This document shows positions 19,100-27,380 of a stretch of DNA of 64,000 nt, one piece after another. A program made the position numbers and the translations under genes. Source of the DNA: Bordetella sp. H567 (GTDB lineage Bacteria; Pseudomonadota; Gammaproteobacteria; Burkholderiales; Burkholderiaceae_B); assembly GCF_001704295.1 (NCBI RefSeq), contig NZ_CP012334.1, forward strand, positions 3,546,084 to 3,610,083. Direction: 5' to 3'. The notes under the pieces are model-generated. The model had not been told where the DNA came from and ran no database searches. It worked only from the letters and a program-made list of their open reading frames with translations. Position 1 is the first letter of the stretch, and each line of letters starts with the position of its first letter.

Positions 19100-20602
19100 T
19101 CAGAAGCGAGATAGATCAGGGAATCGGAGCTCGCCGCCGTGCACGTGCATCTTGCCGTACTCGGCGCAGCGCGCCAAGGTTGGAATGACCTTCTGCGGAT
19201 TGAGCAGACACTGGGGATCGAAGGCTCTTTTCACGGCGAGGAACGTGTCGAGCTCCTCGCGCGAGAACTGCACGCACATCTGATTGATTTTCTCCATACC
19301 CACACCGTGCTCTCCGGTCACGGTGCCTCCCACCTGTACGCACAGCTCGAGTATCGCGACGCCGAATTTATCTGCGCGCTCGGTCTCGTCCGGCTTGTTG
19401 GAATCGAAAAGGATAAGCGGGTGCAGGTTGCCGTCGCCCGCGTGGAACACATTGGCGCAACGCAACCCGAACTCGTCTTCCATCTGTTCGATGGCGCCCA
19501 GCACGCGGGCAAGGTGCCGCCGCGGGATGGTGCCATCCATGCAATAGTAATCCGGCGAAACGCGCCCTGCCGCCGGGAAGGCGTTCTTGCGCCCGGCCCA
19601 GAACCGCAGACGCTCCTGTTCCGACGTGGACACCTGCAGGCGGGTCGCACCCGCGTCCTGCAGCACGGCCTCCATGTGCGCGACTTCATGCGCGACTTCC
19701 TCCGGAGTACCGTCGGATTCGCACAGCAGGATGGCTTGCGCGTCCATGTCGTAGCCGGCCTGCACGAAAGGCTCGACCATGTGCACGGCCTGCTTGTCCA
19801 TCATTTCAAGGCCGGCCGGGATGATGCCCGCGCCGATGATGCGCGTGACGGCATTCCCCGCGGCTTCCACGCTGGGGAAGCTTGCCAGCACCACCTGCGC
19901 GCAAACGGGCTTGGGCAGCAGCTTGACGGTGATTTCGGTCACGATGCCCAGCATGCCTTCGGATCCGACGAACACTGCCAGCAGGTCCAGACCCGGCGCG
20001 TCGGGCGCCTCGCTGCCCAGTTCGACGATATCGCCATCGATGGTCACCACACGAACACGCAATATGTTGTGCACCGTCAGGCCATACTTCATGCAGCGCA
20101 CGCCGCCCGAGTTTTCGGCAACGTTGCCGCCGATGGAACAGGCGATCTGGCTGGAGGGATCCGGGGCGTAATACAGGCCTTGCGCGGCCGCCGCCTCCGA
20201 GATCGCCAGATTGCGTACGCCGGGCTCGACCACCGCAAGCGCGTTGTCCGCGTCGATGCGCTTGATGCGGTTCAATTTCGACAGGCCCAGCAGCACGCCC
20301 TGGCTGTGCGGCATGGCACCGCCGGACAAGCCGGTCCCCGCCCCGCGCGGCACGACGGGCGCGCTCAGGCGCTTGCACACGCGCATCACCTGCTGCACCT
20401 GCGCTTCGGTTTCAGGCAGGCAGACCACGGCCGGCAAGGCTCGGTACAAGGACAGGCCGTCGCACTCGTAGGGCCGCGTGTCTTCCTCGCGATACAACAC
20501 GCAATGGGCCGGCAGCACCGCCTGCAGCGCCGCCACCAGTTCCGGCGCTGCAGGCGGCGCCACCTGCGCATCCGTAAGATCGGTCTCTACCAAGGTATTC
20601 AT
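19100..20602 (-). CDS. glcD: Glycolate oxidase subunit GlcD
   Basis: A 500-aa FAD-linked oxidase. The PCMH FAD domain (PRGAGTGLSGGAMP, GGNVAENSGGVRCMKYGLT) is followed by the FAD-oxidase C-terminal domain ending at GEHGVGMEK. Length fits GlcD, and glcE and glcF follow at short spacing. No GlcC-type regulator is adjacent. Confidence 0.95.
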   Translation of the reverse strand: MNTLVETDLTDAQVAPPAAPELVAALQAVLPAHCVLYREEDTRPYECDGLSLYRALPAVVCLPETEAQVQQVMRVCKRLSAPVVPRGAGTGLSGGAMPHSQGVLLGLSKLNRIKRIDADNALAVVEPGVRNLAISEAAAAQGLYYAPDPSSQIACSIGGNVAENSGGVRCMKYGLTVHNILRVRVVTIDGDIVELGSEAPDAPGLDLLAVFVGSEGMLGIVTEITVKLLPKPVCAQVVLASFPSVEAAGNAVTRIIGAGIIPAGLEMMDKQAVHMVEPFVQAGYDMDAQAILLCESDGTPEEVAHEVAHMEAVLQDAGATRLQVSTSEQERLRFWAGRKNAFPAAGRVSPDYYCMDGTIPRRHLARVLGAIEQMEDEFGLRCANVFHAGDGNLHPLILFDSNKPDETERADKFGVAILELCVQVGGTVTGEHGVGMEKINQMCVQFSREELDTFLAVKRAFDPQCLLNPQKVIPTLARCAEYGKMHVHGGELRFPDLSRF

Positions 20603-20678
20603 GGTTCAAAGATAGCGCGGGCGGGAGAATCGCACAGTCAGGGATTTACCCCAAGGTAACAAGCCCCCGCCCGCCGCG

Positions 20679-22088
20679 TCACCAGTTGACGATCTTTCCG
20701 GGATTGAGGATGTTGTTGGGATCGAAGGCATGCTTGAGACTGCGCATCAGATCAAGCGCGTCCTGGCCATGCTCCTCAAGGAGAAACCCCATCTTGTGCA
20801 GGCCGACACCGTGCTCACCGGTGCAGGTTCCGTCGGCCGCGATCGCGCGCCGGACGAGCGCATGGTTGATCCGTTCCGAAGCTTCCCATTCCTGCTGGCT
20901 GTCCGGATCCAACAGCATCAGCACATGGAAATTCCCGTCCCCGACATGGCCAACGATGGTGGTCGGGAACGGCGCCTCGGCCAGATCGCGGGCGGTTTCG
21001 CGCACGCAGTCGGCCAGTGCCGAAATCGGCACGCAGACGTCCGTCGTGCTGGCACGGCAGCCAGGCCTCAGCTGCAGGCCGGCGAAATAGGCATTGTGGC
21101 GCGCGGCCCACAGTCGACTGCGGTCTTCGGGTCGGTGCGCCCATTCGAAATCCATGCCGCCATGTTCGTGCACGATCGCTTGTACGGACGCCGCCTGCTC
21201 CTGCACCCCCGCCGCGCTGCCATGGAACTCGAAAAGCAGCAGTGGCGTTTCACGCAAGTCCAGCTTGCTATGCCGGTTCACGGACCGCACCGCGTGTTCG
21301 TCCATGAACTCGACGCGCGCCACCGGCACGCCCGCCTGCATGATCTCGATGACGCTGTCCACGGCATCGCCCAGCGTCGGGAAATTGCACACCGCGGCCG
21401 AAACGGCCTCCGGTTGAGGATAGAGCTTGACGGTGACTTCCGTGATGATGCCCAGCGTGCCTTCGCTGCCCACGAAAATGCGCGTCAGGTCATAGCCGGC
21501 GGACGATTTCGGCGCGCGCCGCGCGGTGCGCAGCACGCGGCCGTCGGCGGTGACCACGGTCAGCGATACGACGTTTTCGCGCATGGTGCCGTACCGGACG
21601 GCATTGGTGCCGGATGCCCGCGTGGCCGCCATCCCGCCCAGGCTCGCGTCGGCGCCAGGGTCTACCGGAAAAAACAATCCAGTGTCGCGCAAATGCTCGT
21701 TCAGCTGCTTGCGCGTCACGCCGGCCTGCACCGTGGCGGTGAAGTCTTCGGCATGGACGGCCAGGACGGCGTTCATGCCCGAGAGGTCCAGCGTGATGCC
21801 GCCCTGCACGGGAAGCAGATGGCCCTCCAGCGAAGAGCCGGCGCCATACGCCACCAGCGGCACGCCGTGTTCATTGCATACGCGCGCCACGGCCGCGACT
21901 TCCTCGGTGGTCCGCGCGAAGACCACCGCGTCCGGCAGGATGTCCGGGTACGGTGATTCGTCATGGCCGTGGTGCTCGCGCACGACCTGGGCGGTGGACA
22001 GCCGATCGCCGACGATCGCCCGCAAGGCGTCCAGGCAAGGGCCGGGCAGCGGGCGCCGCAACGGCGAAGGATCGGTCAGGTCATTCAT
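20679..22088 (-). CDS. FAD-linked D-lactate dehydrogenase-like oxidase
   Basis: A 469-aa flavoprotein of the same superfamily as GlcD but of the cytochrome-type D-lactate dehydrogenase branch. It shows YGAGSSLEGHLLP, GGMAATRASGTNAVRYGTM, KSSAGYDLTRIFVGSEGTLG and a C-terminal GEHGVGLHKM. It probably oxidises D-lactate or another D-2-hydroxy acid to the keto acid. It is upstream of glcD on the same strand with a 76-bp gap, so it may be co-transcribed. Confidence 0.88.
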   Translation of the reverse strand: MNDLTDPSPLRRPLPGPCLDALRAIVGDRLSTAQVVREHHGHDESPYPDILPDAVVFARTTEEVAAVARVCNEHGVPLVAYGAGSSLEGHLLPVQGGITLDLSGMNAVLAVHAEDFTATVQAGVTRKQLNEHLRDTGLFFPVDPGADASLGGMAATRASGTNAVRYGTMRENVVSLTVVTADGRVLRTARRAPKSSAGYDLTRIFVGSEGTLGIITEVTVKLYPQPEAVSAAVCNFPTLGDAVDSVIEIMQAGVPVARVEFMDEHAVRSVNRHSKLDLRETPLLLFEFHGSAAGVQEQAASVQAIVHEHGGMDFEWAHRPEDRSRLWAARHNAYFAGLQLRPGCRASTTDVCVPISALADCVRETARDLAEAPFPTTIVGHVGDGNFHVLMLLDPDSQQEWEASERINHALVRRAIAADGTCTGEHGVGLHKMGFLLEEHGQDALDLMRSLKHAFDPNNILNPGKIVNW

Positions 22089-22163
22089 CTTGTTCTATCC
22101 GAGCCGGACTCATACCGGCATTCTACGCCGCCCCGACGCCGGGCGTCGGGCGCTGCGGCCCTA

Positions 22164-23234
22164 TTATTTTCCGCTGCTTGCGCCGCGCCGGCGTTCCCTC
22201 ACCGCCGCGGCCAGCCCTTCCAGCAGATCGACGGAAGCATCCCAAGCGATACAGCCATCGGTGATGCTCTGCCCATAGGTGAGCGGCTGGCCGGGAACGA
22301 GGTCCTGCCGGCCCGCCAGCAGGTGGCTTTCCACCATCAAGCCGACGATCCGGGCATCGCCTCCCGCGACCTGCCGGCCGATATCCTGGGCCACCAAAGG
22401 CTGGTTCTGTGGATTTTTGCTGCTGTTGGCGTGGCTGGTATCGATCATCAGGCGCTGCGCCAACCCCGATTTGGCCAATTCCTGGCTGGCGGCTTCGATA
22501 CTGGCGGCGTCGTAATTGGGCGCCTTGCCGCCACGCAGGATCACGTGGCAGTCTTCGTTGCCCGCGGTGGAAACGATGGCGGAATGCCCGCCCTTGGTGA
22601 CCGAAAGAAAATGGTGGGGCTGCGACGCCGCCTTGATCGCATCGACTGCAATCTTCACATTGCCGTCGGTACCGTTCTTGAAACCCACCGGACATGACAG
22701 CCCGGAAGCCAGTTCCCGATGCACCTGGCTTTCGGTGGTGCGCGCGCCAATAGCCCCCCAGGACACCAGGTCCGCAATATATTGCGGCGTGATCATGTCC
22801 AGGAACTCACATCCCGCGGGCAGCCCCAGCGTATTGATTTCAAGCAGCAGCTCGCGGCCGACGCGTATGCCCTTGTTAATGTTGAAGCTGCCGTCCAGGT
22901 CCGGATCGTTGATCAGCCCTTTCCAACCGACGGTCGTGCGCGGCTTTTCGAAGTAAACGCGCATGATGATTTCCAGATCGCCCTGCAGGCGGTCGCGTAC
23001 GGGCTTTAATCGGCTCGCATAGTCCAGCGCCGCCTTGGGATCATGGATCGAACATGGACCGATAACCACGGCAAGCCGGTCGTCCATACCGTGCAGGATG
23101 CGATGCAGCGCCTGGCGTGCCGAATAAACGGTGTCGGACACCGACTGACTGCAGGGAAATTCGCGCATGACATGCGCCGGGGGCGTCAATTCCTTGATCT
23201 CTCGGATACGCAGGTCATCGGTATTGTGTGACAC
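22164..23234 (-). CDS. aroG: 3-deoxy-7-phosphoheptulonate (DAHP) synthase, class I
   Basis: A 356-aa class I DAHP synthase that condenses PEP and erythrose-4-phosphate in the first step of the shikimate pathway. VIGPCSIHDPKAAL and KPRTTVGWKGLINDPDLDG are the family signatures, and length matches the E. coli AroG/AroF/AroH type. The GTG start is preceded by AAGGAG at seven bases. Immediately upstream are a leader ORF with a Phe/Tyr run and an intrinsic terminator, so Phe/Tyr attenuation is likely. I use the symbol aroG for the type; feedback specificity is not determined. Confidence 0.95.
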   Translation of the reverse strand: MSHNTDDLRIREIKELTPPAHVMREFPCSQSVSDTVYSARQALHRILHGMDDRLAVVIGPCSIHDPKAALDYASRLKPVRDRLQGDLEIIMRVYFEKPRTTVGWKGLINDPDLDGSFNINKGIRVGRELLLEINTLGLPAGCEFLDMITPQYIADLVSWGAIGARTTESQVHRELASGLSCPVGFKNGTDGNVKIAVDAIKAASQPHHFLSVTKGGHSAIVSTAGNEDCHVILRGGKAPNYDAASIEAASQELAKSGLAQRLMIDTSHANSSKNPQNQPLVAQDIGRQVAGGDARIVGLMVESHLLAGRQDLVPGQPLTYGQSITDGCIAWDASVDLLEGLAAAVRERRRGASSGK

Positions 23235-23280
23235 GGTGATGCTCCTTCCTGGGGGTACGTTGCCAGGCTGGCGGACATGA

Positions 23281-23310
23281 AAAAAGCCGCCAGATCGCTG
23301 GCGGCTTTTT
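23281..23310 (-). terminator. Attenuator terminator upstream of aroG
   Basis: A perfect 13-bp inverted repeat (23281-23293 with 23298-23310) around a 4-base loop. Read on the minus strand it ends in a run of six T. It lies 46 bp before the aroG start and ahead of its ribosome binding site. Left unopposed it would stop transcription before aroG. Its 5' arm can instead pair with the segment at 23353-23360. Confidence 0.8.
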
Positions 23311-23329
23311 GGGGGGATTTTCGCGGACT

Positions 23330-23422
23330 TCAGTTTGCGCGCAACCCTTCCTCCGCCAGCGGCATCGGAAAGCCATAAAAATAAAATCGGGCGGCCAGGC
23401 CGCGGTTGCTTGCGTACGTCAT
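23330..23422 (-). CDS. Candidate aroG leader peptide with Phe/Tyr run
   Basis: A 30-codon ORF from ATG at 23422 to TGA at 23330-23332. Residues 12-19 are R-F-Y-F-Y-G-F-P. The four consecutive Phe/Tyr codons are TTT TAT TTT TAT, although this GC-rich genome otherwise favours TTC/TAC. An in-frame stop lies five codons upstream of the ATG, so this is the only likely start. The ribosome binding site is weak. Position, the aromatic run and the downstream terminator match leader peptides of amino-acid attenuators such as pheL. The protein itself probably has no function once made. Confidence 0.7.
   Translation of the reverse strand: MTYASNRGLAARFYFYGFPMPLAEEGLRAN
23353..23360 (-). promoter_or_regulatory. 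Candidate antiterminator segment
   Basis: On the minus strand this reads GCTGGCGG, which is complementary over eight bases to CCGCCAGC in the 5' arm and loop of the aroG terminator. Pairing would prevent the terminator from forming. It lies just downstream of the Phe/Tyr codons, as the switching segment of an attenuator should. Confidence 0.6.
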
Positions 23423-23601
23423 ATTCGACTCTATTCAGCCGGATGCAAGGTGCACCCTGCGTAACCTGGCCGGTGGGTGCTTCCGTCCGGTGTCACGCGC
23501 ATTTACATCGCGGCAAATCCTAGCACAAAAAAAGGCGTCGGTCATGGCGGAATACCGCCTGGCCGCCGCCTCCCACACCAGGCGGCGCCCGGTGGCCGCG
23601 C

Positions 23602-25062
23602 TCAGGCCGTTCCGCCCACGGTCAGGCCATCCATGCGCAAGGTCGGCATGCCGACGCCCACGGGCACGCTCTGGCCTTCCTTTCCGCAGGTGCCGACGCC
23701 GGAGTCGAGCTGCATGTCGTTGCCGATCAGGCTGACACGCGTCATGGCGTCCGGACCGTTGCCGATCAGCGTGGCTCCCTTCACCGGATAAGTGACTTTG
23801 CCGTTTTCGATCATGTAGGCTTCGGACGCGGAGAACACGAACTTCCCGCTGGTGATATCCACCTGGCCGCCGCCGAAGTTCACGGCATACAGGCCGCGCT
23901 TGACCGAAGCGATGATTTCTTCGGGAGGCGTATCGCCCCCCAGCATATAGGTATTGGTCATGCGCGGCATCGGCAGATGCGCGAACGATTCACGCCGTCC
24001 ATTGCCGGTGGCCGCCGTCTTCATCAAGCGCGCGTTCATCGTGTCCTGCATGTAGCCGCGCAGGATGCCGTCCTCGATCAGAAAATTGCGCTGCGTCGGA
24101 TTGCCCTCGTCGTCCACGTTCAGCGAGCCGCGGCGATCCGGCAGTGTGCCGTCGTCGACGACGGTAACGCCCTTGGAAGCCACGCGCTCGCCGATGCGCC
24201 CGGCAAAGACGCTGGACCCCTTGCGATTGAAGTCACCCTCCAGTCCATGCCCCACGGCTTCGTGCAGCAGGATGCCCGGCCAGCCGGAGCCCAGCACCAC
24301 GGTCATTTCGCCCGCGGGCGCCGGCCTCGCATCGAGATTCACCAGGGCTTCGTGCACGGCATGCTCGACATAGCCGCGCAGGATATCGTCGGTGAAATAG
24401 GCCAGGCCGGAACGGCCACCGCCGCCCGCATGCCCCATTTCGCGCCGGCCGTCACGTTCGGCGATTACCGTCAGGGACAGCCGTACCAGCGGCCGCACGT
24501 CGGCCGCCAGCCGGCCGTCGCTGCCCGCCACCAGGATGACGTCGTATTCCGCGCCCAAACCCGCCATCACCTGAATAATGTGCGGGTCACGCGCCCGGGC
24601 CATGCGTTCGATGCGTTCAAGCAAAGCCACTTTATCGGGCGCGCTGAGCGTAAGCAGGGGATCGATGGGCGGGTACAGGTCACGCGCCGGCTCCGCCCCG
24701 CCCTGTGCGCGCACCTTGGCCTTGCCGGCGCCTTGCCGCGCGATGCCACGCACCGCCCGGGCGGATGACAGCAAGGCATCCGCGGACAGCGAATCCGAAT
24801 ATGCAAACGCGGTCTTCTCGCCGCTGATGGCCCGCACGCCCACGCCCTGACCAATGGAAAAACTGCCAGTCTTGACGATGCCTTCTTCCAGGCTCCAGCC
24901 TTCGCTGCGGGTGTACTGGAAATAAAGATCGGCGTAATCCACCTTGTGCGTGAATATCTCGCCCAGCGCGCGCGCCATGTCCGCCTCGCTCAACCCCCAG
25001 GGATCGAGAAGCAGGGATTTGGCGGTGGCCAGGGCTTGAATGTCGGGATCGGTGATTTTCAT
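23602..25062 (-). CDS. tldD: Metalloprotease TldD
   Basis: A 486-aa member of the TldD/PmbA family, the peptidase subunit that with PmbA degrades unfolded peptides and matures microcin-type peptides. The zinc motif HEAVGH is near residue 262 in [17 protein letters not shown], and the C-terminal [19 protein letters not shown] block is conserved. It lies 19 bp after the upstream amidase gene and forms an operon with it. PmbA is not in the window. Confidence 0.95.
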   Translation of the reverse strand: MKITDPDIQALATAKSLLLDPWGLSEADMARALGEIFTHKVDYADLYFQYTRSEGWSLEEGIVKTGSFSIGQGVGVRAISGEKTAFAYSDSLSADALLSSARAVRGIARQGAGKAKVRAQGGAEPARDLYPPIDPLLTLSAPDKVALLERIERMARARDPHIIQVMAGLGAEYDVILVAGSDGRLAADVRPLVRLSLTVIAERDGRREMGHAGGGGRSGLAYFTDDILRGYVEHAVHEALVNLDARPAPAGEMTVVLGSGWPGILLHEAVGHGLEGDFNRKGSSVFAGRIGERVASKGVTVVDDGTLPDRRGSLNVDDEGNPTQRNFLIEDGILRGYMQDTMNARLMKTAATGNGRRESFAHLPMPRMTNTYMLGGDTPPEEIIASVKRGLYAVNFGGGQVDITSGKFVFSASEAYMIENGKVTYPVKGATLIGNGPDAMTRVSLIGNDMQLDSGVGTCGKEGQSVPVGVGMPTLRMDGLTVGGTA

Positions 25063-25081
25063 ATCGGCAACTCGGTGGGAT

Positions 25082-25909
25082 TCACATGACGCGGTGGCGT
25101 AGTGCGGGCAAGGCGGTTCGCACTTCGGACAGCCGTGCGGGGTCTATGTTACCCGCTACCACCCCCGGCCCTTCGGCCAGGACGTCGACGATATCGCCCC
25201 AAGGATCGATGAGCATGGAATGCCCCCAGGTGCGGCGGCCATTGGGGTGCACGCCACCTTGCGCCGGCGCCAGCACATAGCATTGATTTTCGATGGCCCG
25301 GGCGCGCAACAGTAATTCCCAATGCGCCTTGCCCGTTGTATAGGTGAACGCGGACGGCACCACGATCAGATCCACCTGCCCCAGCGCCCGATACAGCTCC
25401 GGGAACCGCAGGTCATAGCACACAGACAGACCGACTCTGGCGAACGGCGTATCGACGGTGCGTACTTCGGTCCCTGGCCGAATGGCAATGGACTCGTCGT
25501 AGGACTCGGCGCCGCGCTTGAAATTGAACAAATGGATTTTGTCGTATCGCACGAGGGACTTGCCGTCCGGTCCATATACCAGCGAGGTGTTGTACACCCG
25601 GCTTGCATCGGGACTGGCGAGGGGTAACGTTCCTCCAACCACGTATAAGCCATGCCGGCCCGCTTGGTCGGACAGAAACTCCTGGATCGGGCCAGCCCCC
25701 TGCGTTTCCCGTATGGCCAACTTATCGTGATCTTTTTGTCCCATGAAACAGAAATATTCTGGCAAGGCCACTAATCGGGCCCCGGATTCGGCCGCTTTTG
25801 CGATTAAATGGGACGCAGCATCCAGATTTTCCCTGACAATGGGCGTACTGACCATCTGGACTGCCGCGACGCGGGCGGGTGTGGAAGTGGCGGAAGAAAG
25901 TTCAGTCAT
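25082..25909 (-). CDS. Carbon-nitrogen hydrolase, Nit1/deaminated-glutathione amidase type
   Basis: A 275-aa nitrilase-superfamily amidase. The Glu-Lys-Cys triad is visible as LPEYF (E51), YDKIHLF (about K124) and [10 protein letters not shown] (about C159). The [18 protein letters not shown] signature is that of the Nit1/omega-amidase branch, which repairs deaminated glutathione. The ATG at 25909 is preferred over an in-frame TTG three codons upstream. It precedes tldD and is divergent from the H-NS-type gene. Confidence 0.88.
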   Translation of the reverse strand: MTELSSATSTPARVAAVQMVSTPIVRENLDAASHLIAKAAESGARLVALPEYFCFMGQKDHDKLAIRETQGAGPIQEFLSDQAGRHGLYVVGGTLPLASPDASRVYNTSLVYGPDGKSLVRYDKIHLFNFKRGAESYDESIAIRPGTEVRTVDTPFARVGLSVCYDLRFPELYRALGQVDLIVVPSAFTYTTGKAHWELLLRARAIENQCYVLAPAQGGVHPNGRRTWGHSMLIDPWGDIVDVLAEGPGVVAGNIDPARLSEVRTALPALRHRVM

Positions 25910-25956
25910 CGGAAACAAATAGATTCAAGAATTCCAGGGATAATTCCCAACTCGTT

Positions 25957-25986
25957 TTGTGCTATTGTCGACAAAATAACTATAAT
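25957..25986 (+). promoter_or_regulatory. Promoter of the H-NS-family gene with palindromic spacer
   Basis: TTGTGC (25957-25962) and a consensus TATAAT (25981-25986) are 18 bp apart. The spacer contains the perfect palindrome TTGTCGACAA (25965-25974), a possible operator. Transcription would start near 25993, giving a leader of about 34 nt. Confidence 0.6.
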
Positions 25987-26026
25987 CTGGTCTGAAAATC
26001 CGTTCGATAATAAGGATCGATATACC

Positions 26027-26395
26027 ATGCCAAGAGAGACCTACTCCGTCCAGCAAGCCAGGATCGAAAAGGAGATCGATAAGCTCCGTAAAAAGGCCGA
26101 AGCGCTGCAGATGAAGCGCCGCAAGCCCGTGGTTGCTTCGATCATCCGGTCGATGCGTGAATACAATATCACTCCGGAAGAAATCGTCGCTGCCTTCGGC
26201 AAGCCCGCCGCGCGCCGCGGCCCGGGCCGCAAGAGCGCTGCCGGAACCGCCGCTACGCCGGCAAAGCGTGCCGTCGCCCCGAAATACCGCCATCCGGATA
26301 CCGGTGAAACCTGGAGCGGCCGCGGTAAAGCGCCGCGCTGGCTGACGGCCGCGGAAGCCGCCGGTGCATCGCGCGAAAGCTTCCTCATCCAGTAG
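26027..26395 (+). CDS. H-NS family nucleoid-associated protein
   Basis: A 122-aa protein with an N-terminal coiled-coil oligomerisation region (RIEKEIDKLRKKAEAL), a basic Ala/Pro-rich linker, and the C-terminal DNA-binding motif KYRHPDTGETWSGRGKAPRWL, which is shared by betaproteobacterial H-NS-like proteins. It is expected to bind AT-rich DNA and silence transcription. AAGGA precedes the ATG. Its own promoter is AT-rich, so autoregulation is plausible. Confidence 0.92.
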   Translation: MPRETYSVQQARIEKEIDKLRKKAEALQMKRRKPVVASIIRSMREYNITPEEIVAAFGKPAARRGPGRKSAAGTAATPAKRAVAPKYRHPDTGETWSGRGKAPRWLTAAEAAGASRESFLIQ

Positions 26396-26481
26396 TATCG
26401 CCACGCCAGAACGCGCGACGCCGGCGCTGGGCAATCAGGTTTGGGCTCCAGGCTACCGCGACCGCGGTCCCCGCTTTTCCA

Positions 26482-26511
26482 GCAAGCCCCGTGCAATTGC
26501 ACGGGGCTTGC
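26482..26511 (+). terminator. Terminator after the H-NS-family gene
   Basis: A perfect 30-bp palindrome (GCAAGCCCCGTGCAA and its complement) followed by CGCCTTTTGA on the plus strand. The central bases form the loop. Confidence 0.75.
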
Positions 26512-26606
26512 GCCTTTTGAACGCAACGGCGCCAGGGGCAGCCGCGTCGAATGCATTCCCAGGCAGAATACCGCCTTGGCGGTATTGCACTTTGAGGGGC
26601 GGCGGG

Positions 26607-27257
26607 TCATCTGTCCATGACATAGCTTACTTGCCGTTCGGAACCGTTGTTGGCGGGAAAGCCGTCGAAAATGGCGCGCACCAAATAAGGCATCACTTTC
26701 AGAAGCCGGTCGTTTTCGGCCACGCTGTACGCCGTCGCTCGGTAAACCTCCTTGCCGCCCTGGCTGGCGTCGCGTATTTCAACTGTAAGCGCATTGCGAT
26801 AAGCGACAGACGGAACATCTACCCAATCGGGTCCCCAGAACCCAGGGCCCCACGGGCCGCCCCAATATCGGCCGCCATAGAAGCCCGGCCCATAACCACC
26901 GTAGAAATAAGGGTCGATCGGCCTGCGGACATTCACCTGTGTCTGGGTCACCCCATACCGGAACGACACATCAAAACGGGCTGGCTGGCCGGGCCCGGCC
27001 TCTACCAGGCCGGTCGGGCTGATCCCGCTTCGCACCATGTCCTGGAAACTCTGATACTCCAGGTTGTTATTCTGGCTGGGATCCGCAGGCACGAAGCGAT
27101 ACCGCTGTCCCGTTGCGTCCGCCGGCCATTCCTGGAATGACGTTACGCGCGCCGACACGGTCGGTGTGCTTGCGCAGCCCGCAAGCAGACCCGTGACCAG
27201 TACCAGGATCGCTGCTTGTGCCCAGCGCCAGGAACAGGACATGGGGACTCGATACAT
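26607..27257 (-). CDS. DUF4136 lipoprotein
   Basis: A 216-aa protein with a signal ending in the lipobox LLAGC (Cys about 28). A Tyr/Gly/Pro/Phe-rich segment (about residues 113-145) lies between the two conserved DUF4136 blocks, and the C-terminus RAIFDGFPANNGS is typical of that family. AGGAG stands six bases before the ATG. It is probably anchored to the outer membrane; function unknown. It is divergent from pepN. Confidence 0.85.
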   Translation of the reverse strand: MYRVPMSCSWRWAQAAILVLVTGLLAGCASTPTVSARVTSFQEWPADATGQRYRFVPADPSQNNNLEYQSFQDMVRSGISPTGLVEAGPGQPARFDVSFRYGVTQTQVNVRRPIDPYFYGGYGPGFYGGRYWGGPWGPGFWGPDWVDVPSVAYRNALTVEIRDASQGGKEVYRATAYSVAENDRLLKVMPYLVRAIFDGFPANNGSERQVSYVMDR

Positions 27258-27380
27258 AAAAGCTCCTGCAAAACGACGAGGGGTCGATACTCATGCAACC
27301 ATCATAATGGCTGCTCATGAGCTTGGACAGGAAACGGGAAGCAAAGTTTTGCGGCCCGCGGCGGGCACCGCCCTACAATA

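Noticed and set aside
19139-20659. A 506-residue plus-strand open frame opposite glcD
   Set aside because: Shadow of glcD; His/Arg/Ala-rich translation with no motif or start signal.
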